A stretch of 64,000 bases of DNA from Paenibacillus_AB hodogayensis (GTDB taxonomy: Bacteria; Bacillota; Bacilli; Paenibacillales; NBRC-103111): the NCBI RefSeq assembly GCF_039536325.1, contig NZ_BAAAYO010000014.1:124001-188000 (forward strand). The letters are read 5' to 3'. Under the pieces are notes generated by a model, which saw only the letters and a list, made by a program, of their open reading frames with translations, was not told the origin of the DNA and made no database searches. Positions 49,901 through 58,423 of this stretch are shown in pieces. The stretch's first letter is position 1; the number at the start of each line of letters is the position of its first letter. The translations under genes were made by a program, and so were the position numbers.

Positions 49901-51825
49901 ACGGCGTGCGCACCAAGCGCCAGCTCGTTGCCAATGCGTACAATATCGGCGACGACGTCAGAGCGGCGGCCTTAACGGGGCCTCTCAGCTATGACGGCAA
50001 GACGGTGTCGACAACGGATTTCGGCGGAAACGTCAAGGTGCTCGGCGCCGGCTCGTCCGTCAACGTTCTGCTGAACGGCAGCGCGGCAGCTTTCGACGCA
50101 AATAGCGGCGATTTCACCGGCAGCGTGAGCCTTCAGGAAGGCGGCAATACCGTTACGTTTGCCGTGTACGTCGACGGCATGAAGACGAACGAGAAGTCGA
50201 TTCAAGTCACATACGTTCCAGATGCGGAGAAGCCGACATGGAGCAGCGGCGCCAAGTTGAACGCGACGAACGTGGATCAGACCCGGCTTCAGCTGTCCTG
50301 GTCCGGCGCCACTGACAACAAAGGAGTCACCGCCTATAAGATTTACGAAGGGACCCGCGAGATCGCTACGGTTACCGGCAGCGTCTACGAGGTCACCGGT
50401 CTGCTTTCCAGCACAACGTACAGCTTCAAGGTCGAAGCCGGGGATGCGGCCGGTAACTGGAGCACGAACGGACCTTCCGCGACCGTGACGACCCGCAGCT
50501 ATTCGTCCGGCAATTCGGGCAATCCGGGAGGACCGACGGGAAGCGGCGGTTCTACTCAGCAGCCGGCTCCCGCAGCGACCGGTAACGGCGTAACGATCGC
50601 GGCCACCGCGGTGCAAACGACCGACGAGCACGGCAAAGCGGCAACGAAAGCCACGCTTGACGCCGCAACGGTAGCCCAAGCCGTCGCTTTGCTGCAAAAA
50701 CAGGAAGGCGAAGCAAAACAGATCATCGTCGAATTGTCGGCCGCTCAACCGGTCGCCATGCTGACCCTCCCGGCCAAAGCGTTGGCGGATGCGGCTGCAG
50801 CGGTCAAAGGCGCCGTGCTGGTCGTCAAATCGGGCGGGACGAGCTACTCCCTTCCCGCCGATCTGCTCGATCTCGGCGCGCTCGCCGGCCAATTGGGCGC
50901 GGTTGCCGGAGACGTGCAGCTGACGATTACGCTGGAGAAAGTAACCGGAGCGGACGCGGAAGCGATCGCGAATGGTGCAAAAGCGCAAGGCGGAAGCCTC
51001 ATTGGCGACGCCTACGATTTCCGCCTGACCGTTCAAGCAGGCGACAAGAAGCTCTCGCTGGACAGCTTCGGAAACCGCTACGTGGAGCGCTCGATCACAT
51101 TGTCCGGCACTGTGCCGGCTCACGCTACCGCAGCGGTGATCGATCCGCAAACCGGCGAGATGACGTTCGTTCCCGCCCAATTCGTACAAGCCGGCGGCTC
51201 CACCGTCGTCACGATCAAGCGGACCGGCAACAGCATCTATGCAGTTGCAGCTTTCAGCAAATCGTTCGGGGACACGCAGTCGCATTGGGCAAAAGCCGAT
51301 ATCGAGCTGCTGGCCTCCAAGCTGCTGGTGAAAGGCGTAACGGACAGCGAATTCGCTCCGGACAAGTCAATCACCCGCGCTGAATTCGCTGCTCTGCTCG
51401 TACGCGCTCTCGGTCTTGCCGCGCAAAGCGGTTCGCCGTTCAGCGATGTACGCGCCAACGACTGGTATGCGGGCGCTGTCGCCACCGCCTCCAAAGCCGG
51501 GTTGATCGAAGGCTACGAGGACGGCACATTCCGTCCGAATCAAGTGATCAGCCGCGAGGAGCTTGCGGTTCTCGCCGTGCGCGCTTCCGACTTTGCCGCA
51601 GCGAAGCCGACGGCAGCGGGCAAAGCATCCGCCCTGCAGCCGTTCGCCGATGCCGGCACGATCAGCACTTGGGCGCGCGACGCCGCTGCAAGCGCCGTAA
51701 GCGAAGGCATCATGAACGGCGTCTCCGACTCGGCCTTCGCGCCGAAGGAGCAATCGAGTCGCGCGCAGGCCGCCGTCATGCTGAAACGTCTGGCGATCAA
51801 GCTCGGCTTGATGAACAACAACTGA
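46903..51825 (+). CDS. S-layer-anchored multidomain protein with GHL10-like glycosidase domain
   Basis: 1640 residues. Signal peptide to about 31 (AALAAD). A beta-domain pair (a GGYV-x-x-ASDNS-type domain then a strand-rich NTITV-type domain) occurs three times: about 50-265, 288-490 and 921-1100. Between copies 2 and 3 lies a TIM-barrel-like domain (about 499-901; ILWVDQASNAKKL, YDVDGIILDRGRYDNETADF) resembling GHL10/YngK glycosidases. FN3 (about 1106-1200), a Gly/Ser/Pro linker, a beta-rich domain (1225-1440) and three SLH motifs (about 1453-1633) follow. SLH motifs bind pyruvylated wall polymer. Substrate unknown. Confidence 0.9.
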   Translation: MRTTWSRLNALLIVCLLVTLLPSFGTAALAADSGSGSVTGDVYAVSPDGSKRLKLNYVNMDVDHPQRSDYVALFTSGTVITNVANDSNAVYVKQNNTAIQVDAQGVVLKLVGPKNVVYGTPGSWDVAQNVAIPPGGYVLLASDNSWANKNFRKALYNLFPVGDTIALERGGARVTAADFLGMPGLKVTGSGATVSSATYTIQGKVLNYEPDNGLAVKVGDADAAVQASGSFSQTVTLTEGTNTITVKLLKNGSFVQEIPFELTYVKSNGALIEIEAPPDDITIIVEGPKKTINYVDKDVTGISNIIALFTNEYGTKISIPATNVAIQVDANNKVTKMINPANGNSAPSWIGGDLDIPQGGYVVMAQDSSYNTYDIKKYLATKFKVGDVVKLRKNGNVVSVSDLMSGVGATPRMQLDGIATYTTAAASTTIAGKVTNPLGASVAIGGQAAVLQADGTFRHETALAAGPNYIDVVLSKNGQELDRKSVVVYSRPSLTSDKQVILWVDQASNAKKLQSSASVLNFLKHAKDAGVTDVAFDVKGVEGFVSYKKNDLSHRPYVSEMTANDRKGSNPDIDLLELFLTHGHALGLKIHAAFNVFAEGSIALRDYAVIDQHLDWEERVFRPEDNGEIKRLRESEYGKKGLSDASGGAVVLFVNPSNDEVRDYQLKTFEEVMKNYDVDGIILDRGRYDNETADFSDLTKAKFETFLQQRGKTLTNWPNDIFSYTNGKRVNGPLLQDWWEFRSGTIESFVKQTRDLVDRYTASKGKKIQTSAYVGAWFESYYLNGVHWGSKNFRYDSRLKFPTDSIYTDAYYQTGYIDHMDFLMVGTYYSTTPEIQRYITIDSIVTNGEVPLYAGMALADLQSPALQREIFQTALGSSNGLMLFDASLANWPIIKASIQDEAYVKDYQIGMSKPGDSSSFIEGNYYNVSRNLGDLTVYNDEFGTSTGGNRFGVEVVADANGKVIQMANKSQAINWNWTTPQDNNSAIPPGGMVISALDENGVRTKRQLVANAYNIGDDVRAAALTGPLSYDGKTVSTTDFGGNVKVLGAGSSVNVLLNGSAAAFDANSGDFTGSVSLQEGGNTVTFAVYVDGMKTNEKSIQVTYVPDAEKPTWSSGAKLNATNVDQTRLQLSWSGATDNKGVTAYKIYEGTREIATVTGSVYEVTGLLSSTTYSFKVEAGDAAGNWSTNGPSATVTTRSYSSGNSGNPGGPTGSGGSTQQPAPAATGNGVTIAATAVQTTDEHGKAATKATLDAATVAQAVALLQKQEGEAKQIIVELSAAQPVAMLTLPAKALADAAAAVKGAVLVVKSGGTSYSLPADLLDLGALAGQLGAVAGDVQLTITLEKVTGADAEAIANGAKAQGGSLIGDAYDFRLTVQAGDKKLSLDSFGNRYVERSITLSGTVPAHATAAVIDPQTGEMTFVPAQFVQAGGSTVVTIKRTGNSIYAVAAFSKSFGDTQSHWAKADIELLASKLLVKGVTDSEFAPDKSITRAEFAALLVRALGLAAQSGSPFSDVRANDWYAGAVATASKAGLIEGYEDGTFRPNQVISREELAVLAVRASDFAAAKPTAAGKASALQPFADAGTISTWARDAAASAVSEGIMNGVSDSAFAPKEQSSRAQAAVMLKRLAIKLGLMNNN

Positions 51826-51846
51826 ATGTTTGCTTGAGAACGTATG

Positions 51847-51881
51847 AACGGGAGCGCGGCTGCTTATGCTGCGCTCCCGTT
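51847..51881. terminator. Bidirectional terminator between SLH genes
   Basis: AACGGGAGCGC (51847-51857) and GCGCTCCCGTT (51871-51881) form a perfect 11-bp stem followed by TTGTTT on the plus side. Confidence 0.82.
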
Positions 51882-51934
51882 TTGTTTGCTCCCCTGTTCT
51901 CTTCCTTTCTCCCCCCCTATCCGGCGGTCCCGCT

Positions 51935-52954
51935 TCAGTCCGGCTTGTAGTCCACGTAAAACCAGGTGATCAACGCGGTACCCGACCTGTGTACGACATG
52001 GGATTCGGATATGACGGACACCCGGTAAAGACCTGGGGACGGCATAACCAGCTCGGCCCGGAACGTACCCTCCTTCATCGGTGTTTCCACCGTCTTCACC
52101 GGCACAAACCCTTCTCCGGTTCGCACTTCGTCGATTTCCACGGTCAGCGCACTCCCGAAAGCTTCGTAGACGACGCCCGTCACCGTATAGGAAGGGCCGC
52201 CGATTCGCACATAGCCGGAACGCGGCTCATCGAATCCGATTTTCGAATAACGGAACAGCGGATCGTCGGGCGGATTCTGCACTTGCAATGGCATGCTTTC
52301 TGCCGGGCTTCGGTGCGCCGTGGCGGGATCGTAAGCCGTTTCCAGCCGCGGGCTCGGATACAGGTTCGTCATCGATTCACTCAATCGACGGACGAAAGTG
52401 ACTGCCTCCGCTCGCGTCAGCGTTTCGTCGGGCATGTATCCTTCCTCCGTAGCCGCCGTTTTCCCTTCGGAAAATCCGGCATCCAGCATATATCGGACCG
52501 CATCCGACCGGCTGTAATGCCTGCCGTTTGCCGCCGCGACCAATTGGGCTACGTACCCTCTCGACGCATACGGCTCCCCCTGCTCGTTAACCGCCGTGTC
52601 CTGCTCGTTCTGCTCGACGAAGCGCCAGCGCATGGCCGATTCATACGAATGGTACGGGGCGCTCCAATGCACGTCTGTCCCTGCCTTGTCGTCAAAATCG
52701 GTCGGCTTGAATGTCCGGAGCAGCATCGCCGTAAACTCGATCTGCCCGACCTGCTGATCGGGACGGAACGATTCGTCCGAATAACCGTCTACAATACCTT
52801 GATCGTGGGCCCAGCTCACGGACGGGTAAGCCCAGTGATCTGCCGGCACGTCCCGAAATCCGCTTCCTTCCGCATTCGCCGACCAAGCGAACATCGCGAT
52901 GGAGCATAATGCCGCCCCCAGCGCCGTACCCTGCCGCAAACGCCGCATTCTCAT
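51935..52954 (-). CDS. Small SLH-domain surface protein
   Basis: 339 residues. Signal peptide to about 28 (WSANAEG). An SLH motif opens the mature protein (FRDVPADHWAYPSVSWAHDQ, IVDGYSDESFRPDQQV), a second region has YMPDETLTRAEAVTFVRRL, and a middle part is divergent. The C-terminal about 120 residues form a beta-sandwich-like domain (SGYVRIGGPSYTVTGVVYEA, PGLYRVSVISE) of unknown role. It converges on the large SLH protein and probably shares its wall anchor. GGGGGATGAAGACTG precedes the ATG. Confidence 0.86.
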   Translation of the reverse strand: MRMRRLRQGTALGAALCSIAMFAWSANAEGSGFRDVPADHWAYPSVSWAHDQGIVDGYSDESFRPDQQVGQIEFTAMLLRTFKPTDFDDKAGTDVHWSAPYHSYESAMRWRFVEQNEQDTAVNEQGEPYASRGYVAQLVAAANGRHYSRSDAVRYMLDAGFSEGKTAATEEGYMPDETLTRAEAVTFVRRLSESMTNLYPSPRLETAYDPATAHRSPAESMPLQVQNPPDDPLFRYSKIGFDEPRSGYVRIGGPSYTVTGVVYEAFGSALTVEIDEVRTGEGFVPVKTVETPMKEGTFRAELVMPSPGLYRVSVISESHVVHRSGTALITWFYVDYKPD

Positions 52955-53038
52955 CAGTCTTCATCCCCCATCTTTTTAAAATATAGGAAATTTCTTCTCT
53001 CTATATAGACGCGGTGCAGCCGTAAAGGTTGTACGCAG

Positions 53039-53716
53039 CTAGTCGCGCAGCAGTGCCTCTACCTTCTCGCTGGCCGCCGGCAGGCTCATCCCTTTCTTCC
53101 AGACCAGAACGGCGTTTTTCCGCGTCCCGAAATAGAGCGCCGTAATGTCCTTGCCCCCCATCGGCTCCTGCTCGTTAAACCAATAATACTTGTTGAACAG
53201 GCCGGTACCCGTAATCGGCTTCGACTTGATTACCGGCCGGTAAGGGGTCAAATACAGATTGCCGTTCGCGTCGTCATCGAATCGTACCTCATTAAGGGCA
53301 TAGCCATCCGTCAGCTTCACATGATACACGATCCGTCCGTCGGCCAGTCGGCTCACGTCGGTAATCTGCACCTGATCGCCCGATACGGTCGTCACATTCC
53401 AATGGACCAGCCCGAAATATCCCCCTACGATAACCGCACCGAGAAGACCGGCTATGGCCGCGCCTTTCCAGTAAGCCTTCTTCACCGAACGGCTCCAGAC
53501 CGCCGACAGCCCTTGCAGCATGCGGCTTTCGCCGCGGTTCTGCTCAACCGCCGGCAGCGGGACGTTCAGTTCGTCCCGGATCTGCTTCAATTGTTCGCGG
53601 CAATCGGCACACTCGGCCAGATGGTCTTCGACGATGGACCGGCTGCTCTCGCTGCACACCTGGTCCGCATACAGGGGCAGCAGATCCCCGATCAGATCGC
53701 ATGGCGTTTTGCTCAT
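53039..53716 (-). CDS. Anti-sigma factor, zinc-finger type, single-pass membrane protein
   Basis: 225 residues from ATG 53716, whose ATGA overlaps the sigma factor's stop; the frame upstream is a shadow of the sigma gene. The N-terminal zinc-binding anti-sigma motif is HLAECADCREQL (H-x3-C-x2-C). A membrane helix follows at about 83-103 (AAIAGLLGAVIVGGYFGLV), then an extracellular beta-rich domain (about 105-225) with no family I recognise. It should hold the partner ECF sigma factor at the membrane until an envelope signal triggers release. Confidence 0.9.
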   Translation of the reverse strand: MSKTPCDLIGDLLPLYADQVCSESSRSIVEDHLAECADCREQLKQIRDELNVPLPAVEQNRGESRMLQGLSAVWSRSVKKAYWKGAAIAGLLGAVIVGGYFGLVHWNVTTVSGDQVQITDVSRLADGRIVYHVKLTDGYALNEVRFDDDANGNLYLTPYRPVIKSKPITGTGLFNKYYWFNEQEPMGGKDITALYFGTRKNAVLVWKKGMSLPAASEKVEALLRD

Positions 53717-54204
53717 AAAGCGGATTCCTCCTTCAGCATGTGCTGAATATGTTGTTTGGCGCGATAGAAGGTGACGCGGGCCCAGCCCTCCGTCTTCTCC
53801 ATCAGCTGGCCGATCTGAGCGAATGACAGCTCCCCGAACACCCTCAGCATAAACACTTCCTTGTACGGCTCTTCCAATCGGCGCAACGCCCGATGAATGC
53901 GCATCGTTTCCTCCTTGTTCAAGACCGCTTCCTCGACAGGATCGCCGCTTGTGCTCTCCTGGAGCGCTCCCGGCTCCGGCGCGAACCGCTTTTGCTTGTC
54001 CATATAGGTAAAATAGCTGTTTTTGGCAATCTGGCACAGCCAGACGCTCATTTTGCACTGCCCCTTGAACGTATCGATGCTTCTCAACGCTTTAAAAAAC
54101 GTATCCTGCGTAATTTCCTCCGCGACCGTCTCGTTGCGGCTCAATGCGTATACGAACGAATACACATCCCGAAAATGCCGGCGGTAAATCGGCTCGAAAT
54201 CCAT
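53713..54204 (-). CDS. ECF-type RNA polymerase sigma factor
   Basis: 163 residues from ATG 54204, preferred because GGAAGGGAGCAGGGG lies directly upstream; 54225 is an alternative. Region 2 (FVYALSRNETVAEEITQDTF, then FKALRSIDTFKG) and region 4 (LRRLEEPYKEVFMLRVFGEL, then SFAQIGQLMEKTEGWARVTF) are clear. It overlaps its anti-sigma gene by four bases. Its upstream DNA (54205-54330) has AAAAAC-N17-CGAA and TGTAAC near 54245-54260, only partly like an ECF promoter, so autoregulation is unproven. Confidence 0.92.
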   Translation of the reverse strand: MDFEPIYRRHFRDVYSFVYALSRNETVAEEITQDTFFKALRSIDTFKGQCKMSVWLCQIAKNSYFTYMDKQKRFAPEPGALQESTSGDPVEEAVLNKEETMRIHRALRRLEEPYKEVFMLRVFGELSFAQIGQLMEKTEGWARVTFYRAKQHIQHMLKEESAL

Positions 54205-54339
54205 CCCCTGCTCCCTTCCACCCATCCATATGACTACGATCCGTCCGTTTCGTTACAAACAGTATACAAGTTTTTATGCACCCCCACCCAGACGGTCAAC
54301 GCGTTTATTTATTTCTTGAAGGCCTTATTCAAAAAATAA

Positions 54340-54376
54340 AAGTCGTCCTATCCGAGAACCCCGGAGAAGACGACTT
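54340..54376 (-). terminator. Terminator of the sugar ABC-transport operon
   Basis: AAGTCGTC (54340-54347) and GACGACTT (54369-54376) form the stem; TTATTTTTTG follows on the minus strand. It ends the operon that begins at 59941. Confidence 0.85.
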
Positions 54377-54447
54377 ATGGCATTACCAATCAAGAACGCA
54401 AATCGCTGAAAGATGAGGATAACCCTATGAATAACAGCGACCACCGT

Positions 54448-55332
54448 TCATCCTTTTACTGCCCCAATAACGAGTCCTTTCACAAAGAAACGCTGAAAGA
54501 ACGGGTAAGCGATCAGAAGCGGAATGACCCCAATTACGGCGATCGCCATTCTTACCGTTTCACTTGGCATCGGCTTGGATTGCAGGCTGCCAGCATTCAA
54601 ATTGCTGGATGCCAGAAACTGAATATCCATCAAAATTCGGTTGAGCAAGTTTTGCAGGCTGAACAGCTTGCTGTCCGTCACATACACCATGCCGTTGAAC
54701 CAGTCATTCCAATAAAGAACGAGCTCGAACAACCCGACTGTCGCGAGGATCGGCAAGGACAGCGGAAATACGATCGAGCAGAAGGTGCGGAATTCTCCCG
54801 CCCCGTCTATGTTCGCCGACTCGATAACCGGCGCCGGAATGGACGTCGAATAAAACGAGCGCATCATCATCACGTTAAAGCCGTTCGTCAACAAACCGGG
54901 TACGATTAACGCCCAGATCGTATTTTTCATATCCAGCACTTGCGTGTAAATCAGATAAGTCGGAACGAGTCCGCCGTTAAACAGAAGGGTAAAAAAGATC
55001 AAAAAGGCGACCAAATTGCGATAGGGCATATCCGGTTTGGAGATGGGATAGGCGAGCATCGCCGTAATGAGCACACCGACGGTGGTACCCACGACGGTAA
55101 TGAAGATCGTAATGCCATAAGCCCGTACAATTTCTTCCCATCTGCTTCCCAAATACGCATAGGCATCAAGACTGAGCGATTTCGGAAAAAAGGAGTATCC
55201 TTCACGCACGATCGACTGTTCGTTCGTAAACGAGGAGACGATCAGCAGCACGAACGGGAAGAGGCACGCTAGCGAAATCAAAAGCAGGATGACGTGAGAG
55301 CTCCATTGCCAAAGACGATTTTCTTGATTCAT
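54448..55332 (-). CDS. ABC sugar transporter permease, LplC/YtcP-like
   Basis: 294 residues with six hydrophobic helices. The EAA loop that docks with the ATPase is ESANIDGAGEFRTFCSIVFP. The N-terminal WSSHVILLLISLACLFPFVL, SSFTNEQS pattern is typical of the LplC/YtcP group, which pairs with an LplB-type partner to import oligosaccharides. The ATPase is not encoded nearby; such systems use a shared MsmX-type ATPase. TAAGGAGGG precedes the ATG. Last gene of the operon. Confidence 0.94.
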   Translation of the reverse strand: MNQENRLWQWSSHVILLLISLACLFPFVLLIVSSFTNEQSIVREGYSFFPKSLSLDAYAYLGSRWEEIVRAYGITIFITVVGTTVGVLITAMLAYPISKPDMPYRNLVAFLIFFTLLFNGGLVPTYLIYTQVLDMKNTIWALIVPGLLTNGFNVMMMRSFYSTSIPAPVIESANIDGAGEFRTFCSIVFPLSLPILATVGLFELVLYWNDWFNGMVYVTDSKLFSLQNLLNRILMDIQFLASSNLNAGSLQSKPMPSETVRMAIAVIGVIPLLIAYPFFQRFFVKGLVIGAVKG

Positions 55333-55346
55333 GCTCGGCTCCCTCC

Positions 55347-56303
55347 TTAAAACAACGAATTTTCCCTATTGATTTTTCGCACGATATAATTGGAAACCAG
55401 AACCAAAACGAGACCGACCAGCGACTGATACATCCCCGCGGCCGACGACATGCCGATATCTCCGAGCTGCATCAATCCGCGATACACATAGGTATCGATT
55501 ACATTCGTCGTATCGTACAAGGCTCCCGCATTCATCGGCACCTGATAGAACAAGCCGAAATCGGAATAGAAAATGCGTCCGATCGCAAGCAGTGTCATCG
55601 TAATGATGGTCGGTACGATGAGAGGAAGCGTAATGGCGCGGATCTGCTGAAATTTCGATGCCCCGTCGATCGTAGCGGCTTCGTAGTACTCGGGGTCGAT
55701 CCCGATCATGGAAGCGAGGTAGATAACGCATAGGAAACCGACGCCCTTCCATATATTGACGATCGTCAATATGAATGGCCAATATTTCGCTTCGCTGTAC
55801 CAGGAGATCCCCTCCATACCGAACAAAGGCAGTATCGTTTTGTTTACGAACCCCGTTTCCGTGCTGAGCATGGAAAAAACCAAATAGCTGATGATGATCG
55901 TCGAGATGAGATAAGGGATGAGCACGACGCTTTGGTAGAAACGCATGAAGAGCTTGTTTTTGATTTCATTCAGGAGAATAGCGACCGCTATGGCGGCCAC
56001 CGTGTTGATAATAATAAAGGTGCCGTTGTACAAAAGTGTATTGCGGGTGATGATGTAGGCGTCCGTCGTTTTAAACAAATATTCGAAGTTTTTGAGCCCT
56101 ACCCATTTGCCGCTAAACATGCCTTCTGAAAAGTTAACGTCCTTAAACGCAACCATTAAACCGAACATCGGCAGGTAATTATTAATCAAAAAATAAAGCA
56201 ATCCGGGCACCATCATTAAAGCCAGCAAGCCGTAACGTTTCGCTTTTCTTCTGCTTCGGGTTCGGGTTATCGTTGCGGGTACGGTTACAGCGGCTTGTTC
56301 CAT
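55347..56303 (-). CDS. ABC sugar transporter permease, LplB-like
   Basis: 318 residues from ATG 56303 (AAAGGGGAG upstream); the frame to 56360 has no better site. Six helices, with the EAA loop EAATIDGASKFQQIRAITLP. The LplB-type start GLLALMMVPGLLYFLINNYL, P-MFG is present. It forms the membrane channel with the permease encoded 14 bases downstream and receives substrate from the lipoprotein encoded at 58424-59941. Confidence 0.94.
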   Translation of the reverse strand: MEQAAVTVPATITRTRSRRKAKRYGLLALMMVPGLLYFLINNYLPMFGLMVAFKDVNFSEGMFSGKWVGLKNFEYLFKTTDAYIITRNTLLYNGTFIIINTVAAIAVAILLNEIKNKLFMRFYQSVVLIPYLISTIIISYLVFSMLSTETGFVNKTILPLFGMEGISWYSEAKYWPFILTIVNIWKGVGFLCVIYLASMIGIDPEYYEAATIDGASKFQQIRAITLPLIVPTIITMTLLAIGRIFYSDFGLFYQVPMNAGALYDTTNVIDTYVYRGLMQLGDIGMSSAAGMYQSLVGLVLVLVSNYIVRKINRENSLF

Positions 56304-56414
56304 TTTGTGCTCCCCTTTCCGCGCTTTGTTCGCATTTAGAAAAGCTGTGATCCGCCGCACATACCGCTAACCGGCGTGGATCACAGCTTGGGCTTTTTCC
56401 TATCGGCGCTCCTG

Positions 56415-57398
56415 TTATCGGAGCACAACCGTCTTCTTCTGGTCGGCAGCCTGGTACGCGGCCAGCGCGACTTCTGTCGCTCGCAAACCGTCGAGACCCG
56501 TTACCGAAGGGGCTCTCCCATTGCGGATGCTATCGATGAAATCGTGCATAAGGCCCGTATCCATGTTGTCGCCCCAAGGGTCCCACTTCACACCCGCGGC
56601 TTCGCTGTACACGTTGACTTTTTGGCCGAACGCATCCACGTACAGAATGCCGTCCGTGCCGATGATCTCCATGGTCACGTCGCCCCAGATCGGATACATT
56701 TTCTTGCGCGACCAGCTGCAGTCGATGGTAGCGAAAACACCGTTATCGAACTCCAGAGTCACGATGCCGCAATCGTCAATCGGATCGTCGGAGAAACGAC
56801 TGTCATACTCCGCATAGACGTCCCGAACCTCGGTCCCCATCATCCATCTCATCAGGTCGACCAGATGTACGGTGTGGTCCATGACCGCCCCTCCTCCCGA
56901 CAAAGCGGGATTCGTAAACCAGCCTTCCGGGATAAACCCGTGGTTGGTTCCTTTAATGGCGAGGATGGTGCCGATTTGGCCGGCATCGATCGCTTTTTTG
57001 GCTTCCGCAACCGGCGTGCTGTATCGAACCGGAAAGGCCGTGCCCAGGTATACGCCGTTCTCCTTGCATACGTCGATCATCTCCTGCGCGTCCTTCAGGT
57101 TGGTCGCGAGCGGTTTTTCGCACAACACATGTTTGCCGGCACGCGCCGCGGCAAGAACATGCTCGTGATGCTTCGCATTCTCGGATGTGACGATGACGGC
57201 ATCGACATCCTGCTCCAGCAGTTCCTGATAACTCGACAGGAACGGAATATGGAGCGGCTTGAGGAATTCGGTCCACTGTTCCTGCCTGGCTTGATCCTCT
57301 TCGGCGATGCCGACAATTGTCACGTCCTTCATGCCAAGCATGACCTGGATATAGGAAAGCGCATGCATATGCGCCAAGCTGATAATACCGATTTTCAC
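56415..57398 (-). CDS. Gfo/Idh/MocA-family oxidoreductase (second of pair)
   Basis: 327 residues from GTG 57398, after GGGAGGG; the frame to 57530 is a shadow of the neighbour. The N-terminus KIGIISLAHMHALSYIQVML replaces the usual GxGxxG with S-x-A-H-M-H, a variant seen in some family members, so cofactor binding is atypical. CEKPLATNLKDAQEM carries the catalytic Lys, and GGGAVMDHTVHLVDLMRWM the D-x-x-x-H site. Lies 17 bases after the first oxidoreductase gene; the pair may act in sequence on the imported sugar, as in two-step inositol-like oxidation. Confidence 0.92.
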   Translation of the reverse strand: MKIGIISLAHMHALSYIQVMLGMKDVTIVGIAEEDQARQEQWTEFLKPLHIPFLSSYQELLEQDVDAVIVTSENAKHHEHVLAAARAGKHVLCEKPLATNLKDAQEMIDVCKENGVYLGTAFPVRYSTPVAEAKKAIDAGQIGTILAIKGTNHGFIPEGWFTNPALSGGGAVMDHTVHLVDLMRWMMGTEVRDVYAEYDSRFSDDPIDDCGIVTLEFDNGVFATIDCSWSRKKMYPIWGDVTMEIIGTDGILYVDAFGQKVNVYSEAAGVKWDPWGDNMDTGLMHDFIDSIRNGRAPSVTGLDGLRATEVALAAYQAADQKKTVVLR

Positions 57399-57415
57399 GG
57401 ATCGTCCCTCCCTGT

Positions 57416-58411
57416 TTATAATGTGACCGGCTGGCCCGTTTCCATCGACCGGATCGCTGCAAGCACGATTTCTACCGCTTTGTAACCGTCCTCCGCCGTG
57501 ACCCTCGGGATGGAGCCGTCTTCGAGGCATTCGAGGAAATGCTGCAATTCACGGGCGTAAGGATTTTGCGCGACCGGACTTTCCGGTACGTGGACGCCGT
57601 TCGCCGTTTCTTCCGCCTGTCTGCGGGTCAAGGCAAGCGGCTTATCCCTGCCGCTGTCGAAATCGATGATACCGCCCGAACCGGCGAACTCGTATTTCGT
57701 CGTAAAGCCTTCATGCGCCCAAGATCCTTCCACATGCGCAATCACGCCGTTCTGGAAACGAAGCGTAACAAGCCCATAGTCCATCGTTCGGCCTGTCTGA
57801 TTGGCTCGTCCATGCAAGCTTTTGGCATAGACGCGTTCCACATCGCCGAAGCACCAGCGCAGAAAGTCGATATCGTGAATGGACAAGTCCATGACGACGC
57901 CTCCGCTCTTCGCCGTATCCGCGTACCAGTCATTGAAGCCGCTCGGCATACGTCCGGCGCGGGTCATGCGAACGACGCCCACTTGACCGATCGTCCCGCT
58001 GTCCAGAAGGGATTTGGCCTTCTCGTATTCCGGGAAAAATCGCAACACATGTCCGACAAACAACCGAACCTCCTGGGCTTTGCAAAAGTCGATCATCTCC
58101 AGAGCATCCGGCAAGTTTCCGGCAAGCGGCTTCTCGCAAATGACATGCTTGCGATGCTCGGCTGCCTTCAGCACGAATTCCTTATGCAGAAACGTAGGCA
58201 CGCATACGTCGACGATATCGACCTGATCCAGTGACTGAAGAGCTTCTTCCAGCGTGGCAAACGCCCGGGCGCCGGTAAATTGCGCCAGCCGTTCCGCCCT
58301 GTCCAGCTGCGAATCGACGATTCCAACGAGCTTGGCCTGAGGCAGGCCGATATAACAGGATGCATGGGCGCCGCCCATCGTGCCTGCGCCAATCAATACG
58401 ATGTGTTGCAA
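57416..58411 (-). CDS. Gfo/Idh/MocA-family oxidoreductase (first of pair)
   Basis: 331 residues. Start is TTG 58411, eight bases after AGGAGG, giving MQHIVLIGAGTMGGAHASCY. GAGTMGGAH is a canonical Rossmann nucleotide loop. CEKPLAGNLPDALEM has the catalytic Lys and GGVVMDLSIHDIDFLRW the D-x-x-x-H site. It probably oxidises the imported sugar or cyclitol with NAD(P). Located 12 bases after the solute-binding protein gene and 17 before the second oxidoreductase gene. Confidence 0.93.
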   Translation of the reverse strand: MQHIVLIGAGTMGGAHASCYIGLPQAKLVGIVDSQLDRAERLAQFTGARAFATLEEALQSLDQVDIVDVCVPTFLHKEFVLKAAEHRKHVICEKPLAGNLPDALEMIDFCKAQEVRLFVGHVLRFFPEYEKAKSLLDSGTIGQVGVVRMTRAGRMPSGFNDWYADTAKSGGVVMDLSIHDIDFLRWCFGDVERVYAKSLHGRANQTGRTMDYGLVTLRFQNGVIAHVEGSWAHEGFTTKYEFAGSGGIIDFDSGRDKPLALTRRQAEETANGVHVPESPVAQNPYARELQHFLECLEDGSIPRVTAEDGYKAVEIVLAAIRSMETGQPVTL

Positions 58412-58423
58412 GGTTCATTCCTC

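Noticed and set aside
56376..57485. 369-codon plus-strand frame
   Set aside because: Antisense of the oxidoreductase gene; His/Arg-rich shadow.
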